Source: Armatimonadaceae bacterium
GTDB taxonomy: Bacteria; Armatimonadota; Armatimonadia; Armatimonadales; Armatimonadaceae
Assembly (NCBI GenBank): GCA_030446525.1
Contig: JAUJNC010000121.1
Location: forward strand, 1-16,859
Length of the DNA: 16,859 bases
Direction of reading: 5' to 3'
The position numbers and the translations under genes are program-made. Under the pieces are notes generated by a model. The model was not told the DNA's origin. It saw nothing but the letters and a program-made list of their open reading frames with translations, and made no database searches. This document shows, piece after piece, positions 6,952-12,919 of this stretch. Position 1 is the first letter of the stretch. Each line of letters begins with the position of its first letter.

Positions 6952-8436
6952 TTAATACTTGGGGACCGCCGGGTCCACCTCGTCCGACCAGGCGAGGATG
7001 CCGCCCTGGAGGTTCTTCAGCCGCCTGAAGCCGGCCTGCCGGAGCTGGCGGAGCGCCTGGGCGGAGCGCAACCCGCCCTTGCAGTGCAGCACGATCTCGT
7101 CGGCGCTGTCCAGCTCGCTCGCCCGCTCGGCGATCTGGCCCAGCGGGATCAGCTTGGCCCCGGGGATGCGGGCGATGGCCCACTCGTGCGGCTCGCGCAC
7201 GTCCACCAGGGTGAGCGGTTCGCCCCGGTCCATCTTCTCCTTCAGCTCGCGCACCGTGATCTCCGGCACCGCCTCCGCGTCCGCCGGGGCGCTCTCCTCG
7301 CCGCGCCCGACCCCGCAGAACTCCTCGTAGTCGATCAGCCCGGTGATGGTGGGGTGGGCGCCGCAAATCGGGCAGTCCGGGTCCTTGCGCAGCTTCAGCT
7401 CTTTGAAGCGCATGCCGAGCGCGTCGAAGAGCAGCAGCCGCCCGATGAGCGGCTCGCCGCGCCCCAGGATCAGCTTGATCGCCTCGGTCGCCTGGATGCA
7501 GCCCACGGTCCCGGGCAGGACGCCGAGCACGCCGCCCTCGGCGCAGGAGGGCACCAGGCCCGGCGGCGGCGGCTCCGGGTACAGGCAGCGGTAGCACGGG
7601 CCTTTCTCCGCCCAGAAGACCGTCGCCTGGCCCTCGAACCGGAAGATCGACCCGTAGACGTTGGGCTTGCCCAGCAGCACGCAGGCGTCGTTGACCAGGT
7701 AGCGCGTCGGGAAGTTGTCCGTCCCGTCGACGATGAGGTCGTAGGGCCGGAACAGGTCGAGCGCGTTCTCCGACGTCAGCCGGGTCTCGTGCGTCTCGAT
7801 CACGATGTCCGGGTTGATGTCCGACAGCGTCTGGCGGGCGGACTCGATCTTGGGCCGGCCGATGTCCTTGGTGCCGTGCAGGACCTGGCGCTGGAGATTG
7901 GTGTAATCCACGACATCAAAATCCACCAGCCCGATGCGCCCGACGCCCGCCGCCGCCAGGTACAGGGCCAGCGGCGAGCCCAGCCCCCCGGTCCCGATGC
8001 AGAGCACGGACGCCGCCTTGAGGCGTTTCTGTCCCTCCAGCGCCACCTCGGGCATGATCAGGTGGCGCGAATAGCGCAGGATCTCGTCCCTGCTGAGCTC
8101 GACCGACTCCGGATTATCCAGTGGTACGGCGATGGACGCGGTTTCCCCCGCGCCGCCGGCGATGCTTGGCACGATACGTATCTCCGTTTCTTCCCCCACC
8201 GGCGTCGCGCCGCCCCGCAAAAACTGGGCGTCGGTGTCGCCGATGAAGATTCTGACGAAGGACCGCAGGGCGAGCGGGTCGCCCGGCCTGCCATCCTTGA
8301 AAAGATGCTTTGTGATGTCCGGGCAGCAGGCGGCGAGTCCCGCCAGCGCCTCGTCCAGGGTCGCGCCGGGCACGGCGACCTCGCGCCTGCCGTCTGTCTG
8401 CCCGAAAAGGGCGGTAGGGATCAGGATCTTAGGCAT
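6952..8436 (-). CDS. CysO-MoeZ fusion: ubiquitin-like sulfur carrier + ThiF/E1-like adenylyltransferase + rhodanese
   Basis: A 494-residue three-domain protein. Residues 1-95 are a MoaD/ThiS-type beta-grasp carrier of the CysO group (MPKILIPTALFGQTDG to RIVPSIAGG), whose Gly94-Gly95 matches the C-terminal GG that CysO needs. After a roughly 20-residue linker, 114-375 is a MoeB/MoeZ adenylyltransferase: ILRYSRHLIMPE, nucleotide loop GTGGLGS (148-154), DGTDNFPTRYLVNDA, zinc cysteines 281/284 and 355/358, and the E1-type Cys298 (VPSCAEGGVLG). Residues 390-494 are a rhodanese domain with active Cys452 in HCKGGLRS. It should activate CysO and convert it to a thiocarboxylate. ATG 8436 is chosen by homology with CysO; ATG 8445 is also possible. 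A G-rich ribosome binding site lies just upstream. No ATG, GTG or TTG lies in frame between the GG and the ThiF core, so the fusion looks genuine. Confidence 0.93.
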   Translation of the reverse strand: MPKILIPTALFGQTDGRREVAVPGATLDEALAGLAACCPDITKHLFKDGRPGDPLALRSFVRIFIGDTDAQFLRGGATPVGEETEIRIVPSIAGGAGETASIAVPLDNPESVELSRDEILRYSRHLIMPEVALEGQKRLKAASVLCIGTGGLGSPLALYLAAAGVGRIGLVDFDVVDYTNLQRQVLHGTKDIGRPKIESARQTLSDINPDIVIETHETRLTSENALDLFRPYDLIVDGTDNFPTRYLVNDACVLLGKPNVYGSIFRFEGQATVFWAEKGPCYRCLYPEPPPPGLVPSCAEGGVLGVLPGTVGCIQATEAIKLILGRGEPLIGRLLLFDALGMRFKELKLRKDPDCPICGAHPTITGLIDYEEFCGVGRGEESAPADAEAVPEITVRELKEKMDRGEPLTLVDVREPHEWAIARIPGAKLIPLGQIAERASELDSADEIVLHCKGGLRSAQALRQLRQAGFRRLKNLQGGILAWSDEVDPAVPKY

Positions 8437-8527
8437 GGTTAGCATGCCCCCCCCGCCCCGGGTACCCGCCCGCAGGGGGGGCGAATGGGGGCCGGAGCGC
8501 GTCAGCCGGGCATTTCCGGCTCCCCCA
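8437..8527 (-). other. Structured intercistronic spacer between mec and cysO-moeZ
   Basis: This 91-nt spacer is much longer than the other gaps of the operon (a 1-nt overlap and 15 nt). GGGGGCCGGA (8487-8496) pairs with TCCGGCTCCCCC (8515-8526) with a small bulge, and GCCGG (8505-8509) with CCGGC (8516-8520) offers a competing shorter hairpin. No T-run follows on the minus strand, so it does not look like a terminator. It may affect RNA processing or relative expression. Confidence 0.4.
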
Positions 8528-8956
8528 TTATTGGGGGCGGGGGGGGACAACCTCCTCTGCGTCGAACTGTGAGCCGTCGTCGCGGAGTATCCACGACGAA
8601 AGGTCCACCGCCTTCGCCCCGTGGACCGCGACGATGATGTACGAGTACCACGGCCAGGCGTGTTCCCGGTCGTATTCGCTCGGGCGCGCCGGGTGGTCCG
8701 GGTGCGAGTGGTAGAAGCCGAGGATCTCTTCGCCCTTCGCCCGCGCCGCCCGGTCCGCCTGGTAAAAGTCGTCCGGCGAGATTTCGAAGCGCCGCGCCCG
8801 GTTCTCCGCGCGGACGTTTTCGATCGGCAGGAGGGCCGTCACCGTCTTCGCCCCGCCCGGCGCCTGCCCGAGCAGGAACCCGCAGATCTCTTCCGGGTAG
8901 CCGCGCTCGCCGTGCGCCTCGATGGCCCGCCGCTGCTCGTCGGTCAGGTGCAGCAT
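8528..8956 (-). CDS. mec: JAMM/MPN+ metalloprotease, Mec-like (CysO-cysteine peptidase)
   Basis: A complete 142-residue zinc protease. The JAMM signature is perfect: Glu in YPEEICGFLLG (22/23), then H-x-H-x7-S-x2-D as HSHPDHPARPSEYD with His83, His85, Ser93 and Asp96. Other family features are the NVRAENRARRFEISPDDFY strand and YIIVAVHG. Mec of Mycobacterium tuberculosis cleaves cysteine from the C-terminus of the CysO-cysteine adduct. The neighbours here (CysM before, CysO-MoeZ after) support the same job. Given that CysO is fused to MoeZ, it could also cut after the internal Gly-Gly; this is inference. The start ATG at 8956 shares one base with the cysM stop (TGATG), which implies translational coupling. 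The stop is TAA at 8530-8528. Confidence 0.93.
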   Translation of the reverse strand: MLHLTDEQRRAIEAHGERGYPEEICGFLLGQAPGGAKTVTALLPIENVRAENRARRFEISPDDFYQADRAARAKGEEILGFYHSHPDHPARPSEYDREHAWPWYSYIIVAVHGAKAVDLSSWILRDDGSQFDAEEVVPPRPQ

Positions 8957-9916
8957 CAGTCCTCGTCCCAGAAGCGCTCGGAAAGGTACTTGTCCGCGCC
9001 GTCGCACAGGATCGTCACCACCACGCCCTGGGAAAGCGTCTGGGCCACCCGCATCGCCGTCGCAACGGCCGCGCCGGACGAGATGCCGACGAAGATCCCT
9101 TCTTCGCGCGCCATGCGTTTGACCATCGTGTACGCGTCTTCCGTGGACGCCCACAGCTGGTCGTCCGGCGTGCGGGGGTCCCAGATGCCGGGCACGAGCG
9201 CGGTCTCCAGGTGCTTCATGCCCTCCAGCCCGTGCAGCGGGCCGTCCGGCTGGAACGAGATGCACCGGATGGCGGGGTTCAGCTCCTTGAGGCGGCGCGT
9301 CGTGCCGACGAAGGTGCCCGTGGTTCCCAGTCCCGCGACGAAGTGCGTTATCTTGCGCTCGGTCTGCTCCCAGATCTCGCGGGCGGTCCCGAAGTAGTGC
9401 GCCTGCCAGTTGGCGTCGTTGTTGTACTGGTCCGGGCAGAAATAGCGGTCGGGATCCTCGGCCATGTCTCCCTGGCGCGGCGCTGCGCCCCGTCCGAGCC
9501 TTCCAGCGGCGAGGTCAGGACGACGTCCACGCCGAACGCCTTGAGGATGCGCTTGCGTTCCGGCGAGGCGTTTTCGAACAGGCAGATGCGCACCGGGTAG
9601 CCCAGCGCCGCCCCGATCCAGGCGTACGCGATCCCCGTGTTCCCCGACGAGGCGCGTCCAGGATCGTCTTGCCAGGGCCGGAGCAAGCCCCCGCATGCTC
9701 GCCGTCACGCACCATGGAAAGCGCCGGGCGGTCCTGACCGAGCCGCCCAGGTTGAAGAACTCGGCCTTGCCGTAGACCGACACGCCCGCCGGCAGATCGC
9801 GCGTGATGTTGTTTAAACGCACCAGGGCGTGTTGCCCACCAGTTCCTCGATGTCGGTCGCGCCGGCCACGCGGGGGAGAAGCCGCGGGGCGGGGCGCTGT
9901 AGACTGCCGTCACCAT
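8956..9916 (-). CDS. cysM: Cysteine synthase, CysM type (CysO-dependent), frame-disrupted
   Basis: A PLP-dependent cysteine synthase of about 320 residues. ATG 9916 follows AGGA at a suitable distance. Family sequence runs through all three frames: ATDIEELVGNTP, LVRLNNITRDLPAGVSVYGK, AEFFNLGGSV(K)DRPALSMVR, GKTILDA, SSGNTGIAYAWIGAALGYPV, NASPERKRILKAFGVDVVL, then an unbroken C-terminal half (MAEDPDRYFCPDQYNNDANW, THFVAGLGTTGTFVGTTRRL, PDGPLHGLEGMKHLETALVP, EEGIFVGISSGAAVATAMRV, ILCDGADKYLSERFWDED). Five steps are needed, each equivalent to one missing base. One lies exactly at the PLP-lysine codon, where GTCAGGACC should be GTCAAGGACC (about 9733-9736). HFVAGLGTTGT and the HGLEGMKH segment favour the CysM/O-phosphoserine-type group over CysK, but the acceptor (phosphoserine or acetylserine) is not proven. 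Confidence 0.88.
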
Positions 9917-9960
9917 TTCGGATATTCCTGATAGTTTTTACGGTGATTGATCGCAACCTT

Positions 9961-9989
9961 AAGATACCCGACCGGACGCGCCTTGTCAA
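9961..9989 (-). promoter_or_regulatory. Strong sigma-70-type promoter of the cysteine operon
   Basis: On the minus strand a perfect TTGACA (9989-9984) and TATCTT (9966-9961) are separated by exactly 17 bp. The predicted start at about 9953 gives a leader of roughly 35-40 nt before cysM ATG 9916. Only one mismatch from consensus in 12 positions (TATCTT against TATAAT has two, TTGACA none) makes this the best conventional promoter of the window, suggesting high basal expression. Confidence 0.75.
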
Positions 9990-10212
9990 CCAGCCTCGGG
10001 ACGGCCCCGATCGCCGGTCTGGGCGTGTTCACAGGCGCTCCGATGGTCTGAAGGCCGCAGAAAATTAGCGTGTTTTTACACGCGGCGGGAAAACATCCCT
10101 TCCCGGTTCCGTAATCAAAATAGCGCATGTCCTCCTTTTCAATGTCCATCTAGTGTGATGGAGGCCGGGGCATCCCCTCGGGGAGCCGGGTTTATTTTTG
10201 CCTGCGGGCGAC
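9990..10212. other. Intergenic region between pseudopilin terminator and cysteine-operon promoter
   Basis: The gap from 9917 to 10304 is 388 nt, holding the cys promoter at one end and a terminator at the other. Between them the sequence is less GC-rich than the genes. It contains one short perfect hairpin, GCGTGT-TTTT-ACACGC (10068-10083), followed on the minus strand by TAATTTTC, possibly a second weak terminator. An AAAAGGAGG (10139-10131) lies just before an ATG at 10128. No riboswitch signature such as SAM-I or T-box was recognised. Confidence 0.5.
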
Positions 10213-10247
10213 AAGCGGCCCGCGACGATGTTCGTCGCGGGCCGTTT
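10213..10247 (-). terminator. Hairpin terminator downstream of the pseudopilin gene
   Basis: CGGCCCGCGACGA (10216-10228) and TCGTCGCGGGCCG (10232-10244) form a perfect 13-bp stem with a 3-base loop, extended by a GAA/TTT pairing outside. It lies about 60 nt after the pseudopilin stop. The trailing T-run on the minus strand is short (CTTGTCG), so efficiency is uncertain; on the plus strand it is followed by TTTCTG. Confidence 0.7.
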
Positions 10248-10304
10248 CTGGCCGGGTAGTCTGGGGCCGGGGTGTTCTTCTTTATGCTGAGCAGATTCCC
10301 CTGC

Positions 10305-11273
10305 TCAGCGAACCGGTTGGTTATTCTGATCCAAGATCGGTATGCCGCCCGCCGAGTACATTCGCTTGCCCCAAAGGTACTTGTTGGGGTTGACGGTCTG
10401 CTCAAACCGGAACCACTTGGCGTGACCATCGGCGAAGGTGTAGTTCGAGCCGCCGCTATGGCGTGCCGGCTGAATGTAAACGATCTGAACGTAGTTGGCT
10501 CCGGGGCTACTCTTACAGCCTGCGAAGGCAGCTTCGGCAATTTGCGGCGTGACCGCCCAGACGGAGCTTTGTTGGGGCGGGAACTCACTCGGGTCCTCAC
10601 CGCGCCACTTTGCTCCGCTGGCAGAAGCCATGACTGCATTAACAGAACGGTGCGACTTATTCTTGAAGCCGGTGCTCTGCTGGTTCGATGTGTCGTTCAC
10701 GCAAGCAGGGGTGTCGGAAAACTCCGCAACGGCGATGACATCCGCCGGGGCGTCTACCGCAGCCAGGGACACGACGTTGGCCGGGTCGATGCTGCGGCGC
10801 TTGCGCGGCATAATCGCAGCATTGACCGTGTAGGAAAGGCGCGGCACCTGAGCATCTGTCGGAGGACTGGTTGGTTGGCTGCTGTAGGTAGGGTCGTGCG
10901 GATTGGTCGGTACGAGACCTTTATTCGGGTCGGAGGGACAGACGAACATCGTGGAGTTTTTGACATACGGCATGATCATCCCCGACCACTGCATATAGCC
11001 ATTCAGGTCGCCCTGATCATTCTTGTACCAGTACGCCTGCGGGTAGGTTTCATCGTAGTCCTGCGCATACATCATGATGCCGGTCCCGGCTTGCTTCATG
11101 TTGGAAAGGCAGGAGGTTTGGCGAGCTTTCTCGCGGGCCTGCGCGAACACGGGGAACAGGATGGCAGCGAGGATCGCTATTATCGCGATCACGACGAGCA
11201 GCTCGATCAGCGTAAACGCTGATGTGATCAGGGTGAACGCGGAGCGCGCGCTCCTTGGCTTTGTCGTTTTCAT
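10305..11273 (-). CDS. DUF1559 / H-X9-DG pseudopilin with prepilin cleavage signal
   Basis: A 322-residue type II secretion/type IV pilin-like protein. The N-terminus has a prepilin signal and helix ([20 protein letters not shown]) followed by [20 protein letters not shown] and [10 protein letters not shown], a combination very common in Armatimonadota and Planctomycetes. The C-terminal H-X9-DG motif is present (His, then SGGSNYTFA, then DG, in [17 protein letters not shown]). Processing would fall before Phe20, with Glu at mature position 5. The residue before the cut is Ala rather than the usual Gly. The signal segment carries a duplication, SAFTLIT then SAFTLIE. Such proteins are inserted in the inner membrane and assembled or displayed; individual roles are mostly unknown and genomes of this group carry many copies. 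Its promoter carries Pho-box-like repeats. The ATG at 11273 has only a weak A/G-rich ribosome binding site. Confidence 0.93.
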   Translation of the reverse strand: MKTTKPRSARSAFTLITSAFTLIELLVVIAIIAILAAILFPVFAQAREKARQTSCLSNMKQAGTGIMMYAQDYDETYPQAYWYKNDQGDLNGYMQWSGMIMPYVKNSTMFVCPSDPNKGLVPTNPHDPTYSSQPTSPPTDAQVPRLSYTVNAAIMPRKRRSIDPANVVSLAAVDAPADVIAVAEFSDTPACVNDTSNQQSTGFKNKSHRSVNAVMASASGAKWRGEDPSEFPPQQSSVWAVTPQIAEAAFAGCKSSPGANYVQIVYIQPARHSGGSNYTFADGHAKWFRFEQTVNPNKYLWGKRMYSAGGIPILDQNNQPVR

Positions 11274-11333
11274 AGGCTTTCTCTCTTTCCGGTTTCGACG
11301 GGAGACTTCGGTCTGGTTTTTCCTTCCGCGTAG

Positions 11334-11388
11334 AGTATACAGGGCGGATGTTAAGACAGGGTTAAGGCAATGTTAAGACGGTGTTAAG
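11334..11388 (-). promoter_or_regulatory. Pho-box-like promoter: four 11-bp direct repeats plus -10
   Basis: On the minus strand CTTAAC occurs four times at exact 11-bp spacing (plus-strand GTTAAG at 11350, 11361, 11372 and 11383). The 11-mers approximate YCTTAACMYYG. Exactly 10 nt after the last repeat comes TATACT (11339-11334), and no -35 is present apart from the repeats. Eleven-bp direct repeats placed about 10 nt before the -10 are the layout of PhoB/PhoP-family (OmpR-type winged-helix) activated promoters. Three of the four copies read TTAACA, matching the TT(A/C/T)ACA consensus of Bacillus PhoP; CTTAAC also resembles the cyanobacterial SphR box. The predicted transcript starts at about 11327 and leads into the pseudopilin gene. 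The plus-strand oxidoreductase could share the site. Confidence 0.72.
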
Positions 11389-11430
11389 CTTTCAACCCGG
11401 CTCCAGGGGTATGAACACTTCAGCCGGGAC

Positions 11431-11459
11431 GTTCCTGTCCTCGGACAGCTTGCAGGAAC
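11431..11459 (+). other. Overlapping hairpins in the leader of the Gfo/Idh gene
   Basis: GTTCCTG (11431-11437) pairs with CAGGAAC (11453-11459), while CTGTCC (11435-11440) pairs with GGACAG (11443-11448). The two stems share bases and so are partly exclusive. They lie 32 nt upstream of the ATG at 11491, which itself lacks a clear Shine-Dalgarno sequence. This could be a dyad operator or an RNA control element, or chance. Confidence 0.3.
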
Positions 11460-11490
11460 CGGGGCGGCTCACACCGAACGTGCAGATACC

Positions 11491-12486
11491 ATGGCGAACA
11501 TTCGGTGGGGGATACTCGGCTGCGGCGACGTGGCGGAGAAGAAGGGCGGGCCGGCGCTCTGCCAGGCCGAGGGGTCGGAGTTGGTGGCGGTGATGCGCCG
11601 CGACCGGGCGAAGGCCCAAGATTTCGCGCGGCGGCACGGGGCGAAACGGGCGTACGACAGGGCCGAGGATCTGCTGGCCGACCCCGAGATCGACGCGGTA
11701 TATATCGCGACCCCGCCGCACCTGCACAAGGAGCAGACGCTGCTCGCCGCGGCCGCGGGCAGGCACGTGCTGGTGGAAAAGCCGATGGCCCTCAGCGCCG
11801 CGGAGTGTGACGCGATGATCGCCGCCTGCGCCGACGCGGGCGTGCATCTGCACGTCGCCTATTACCGCCGCTTCTACCCCAAGTTCGTCGCGGCGCGGGC
11901 GCTCATCCAGGAAGAAGGCGGCATCGGCGAGGTGGTCGCGGCGCGGCTCCAGATGTGCGCGCCGCCGCCCCGGGTCGGCGAGGGCGGGCTTCCCTGGCGC
12001 CTGCGCCCCGAGATCAGCGGCGGCGGGCTGTTCGTGGACGTCGGCTCGCACCGGCTGGACATCCTGCTGCACCTGCTCGGCGACGCGGCCGAGGTGACCG
12101 GCTACGCCGACAACCGCCTCCGGGTGGCCCCCGCCGAGGACTCCGTCGTCTTCGCGCTCCGCCTCCGCTCGGGCGCGCAGGTCAGCGGTTCGTTCCACTT
12201 CGCCACCGCCCTGCGCCGCGACGTTCTCGAAATCTACGGCACGGAGGGGACCGCCGTCTTCGACCCCTTCGACGCCGAAACGTTCACCCTGGTGGGCGGC
12301 AAGGCGAGCGGCGCCTACCGGCAGCCCACCCCGTCGCCCACGCACCTGCCGTTCGTGCAGGCGCTGGTGCGGGCGTACAACGGGGCGGACGTCCCGCACG
12401 TCACCGGGGTGGAAGGGGCCAAGGCGACGCGCATCATGGATGTGGTTCTGGCGGGTGAGCCGCGAAGAAATCCTCGGCCAGGATGA
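11491..12486 (+). CDS. Gfo/Idh/MocA-family NAD(P)-dependent oxidoreductase
   Basis: A 331-residue dehydrogenase. The N-terminal Rossmann fold starts at once (IRWGILGCGDVAEKK, G-x-G-x-x-A type), the conserved EKP is in HVLVEKPMALS (96-98), and the C-terminal domain has GGGLFVDVGSHRLD (177-190), which holds the family's catalytic His and Asp. Members oxidise or reduce sugars, inositols and related polyols. The substrate cannot be assigned from sequence, and no sugar-metabolism genes lie nearby. The gene is divergent from the pseudopilin and shares a 217-nt intergenic region with it. Its 3' end overlaps the convergent YqgF-like gene by 53 bp, so no terminator separates them. Confidence 0.92.
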   Translation: MANIRWGILGCGDVAEKKGGPALCQAEGSELVAVMRRDRAKAQDFARRHGAKRAYDRAEDLLADPEIDAVYIATPPHLHKEQTLLAAAAGRHVLVEKPMALSAAECDAMIAACADAGVHLHVAYYRRFYPKFVAARALIQEEGGIGEVVAARLQMCAPPPRVGEGGLPWRLRPEISGGGLFVDVGSHRLDILLHLLGDAAEVTGYADNRLRVAPAEDSVVFALRLRSGAQVSGSFHFATALRRDVLEIYGTEGTAVFDPFDAETFTLVGGKASGAYRQPTPSPTHLPFVQALVRAYNGADVPHVTGVEGAKATRIMDVVLAGEPRRNPRPG

Positions 12487-12919
12487 CCGCCACGTAATCG
12501 TCGTACGGGCGCGGGGGGCTGCGGAAGCCGGGGGGGACCAGGCGGGCGAGCCCGCCCGGGGGATTGTCGCCAAAGAAGCGGCGCCGCGCCCGTTGGGACG
12601 TGAACGCCTCGTCCACCATGCGAAGGGTTGCCGCCGCGGGGAGTGCGGCCTTGAGCGCGCGCGCGAGGGCCGCGCCGCCCGTCGCATTGCCTAGAAGCAC
12701 CAGTTCGACCCGGTGCGCCGTCACCAGCGGCAGCACGCGCGCGATCACGCGCTCCCGCTCCGTCACCTCGCGGTGCAGCACCACGGGCGGGCTGTCCGCC
12801 CCGTCCCCCCGTCGCACCACGGCCAGCCCGCACTTGGCGGAGCCGGGGTCGATCGCCAGGACGAGGGACGCCGCGGGGTGCGGCCTGACGGCCTCATCGC
12901 CCGGCGGAGGAGACGTCAC
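12434..12919 (-). CDS. YqgF/RuvX-like RNase-H-fold protein (cyanobacterial-type 'resolvase')
   Basis: A 161-residue RNase-H-fold protein. The acidic catalytic residues are in place: Asp24 in VLAIDPGSAKCGLAVV, Glu104 in RMVDEAFTSQRARRRFF and Asp140/141 in RPYDDYVAVILAEDFF. The segment DNPPGGLARLVPPGF before the last acidic pair is typical of the subgroup common in cyanobacteria and annotated as pre-16S rRNA-processing nuclease or Holliday-junction resolvase-like. It is thus related to, but distinct from, canonical RuvX/YqgF. The ATG at 12919 lies inside the end of the DUF3084 gene (26-bp overlap), so translation is probably coupled. The roughly 15 N-terminal residues before the fold are Pro-rich and may be non-essential; a later start is possible. 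Confidence 0.85.
   Translation of the reverse strand: MTSPPPGDEAVRPHPAASLVLAIDPGSAKCGLAVVRRGDGADSPPVVLHREVTERERVIARVLPLVTAHRVELVLLGNATGGAALARALKAALPAAATLRMVDEAFTSQRARRRFFGDNPPGGLARLVPPGFRSPPRPYDDYVAVILAEDFFAAHPPEPHP

Noticed and set aside
6004..8442. An 812-codon plus-strand frame antisense to the sulfurtransferase and cysO-moeZ.
   Set aside because: Mirror-frame artefact of high GC; the minus strand encodes two fully recognisable enzymes with intact active sites.
9910..10149. A 72-79 codon reading frame on the minus strand upstream of cysM, with AAAAGGAGG close before an ATG at 10128 and a stop overlapping the cysM start.
   Set aside because: It contains the near-consensus TTGACA-17-TATCTT promoter, its third codon positions are far less GC-rich than real genes here, the ribosome binding site is only 2 nt from the ATG, and no family is recognised. 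A translated leader cannot be fully excluded.
9917..10212. A SAM or T-box riboswitch for the cysteine operon.
   Set aside because: The likely transcript leader is only about 37 nt, and no conserved riboswitch core was recognised further upstream.
11392..12687. A 431-codon minus-strand frame antisense to the Gfo/Idh gene.
   Set aside because: Shadow of the dehydrogenase; no recognisable motifs.
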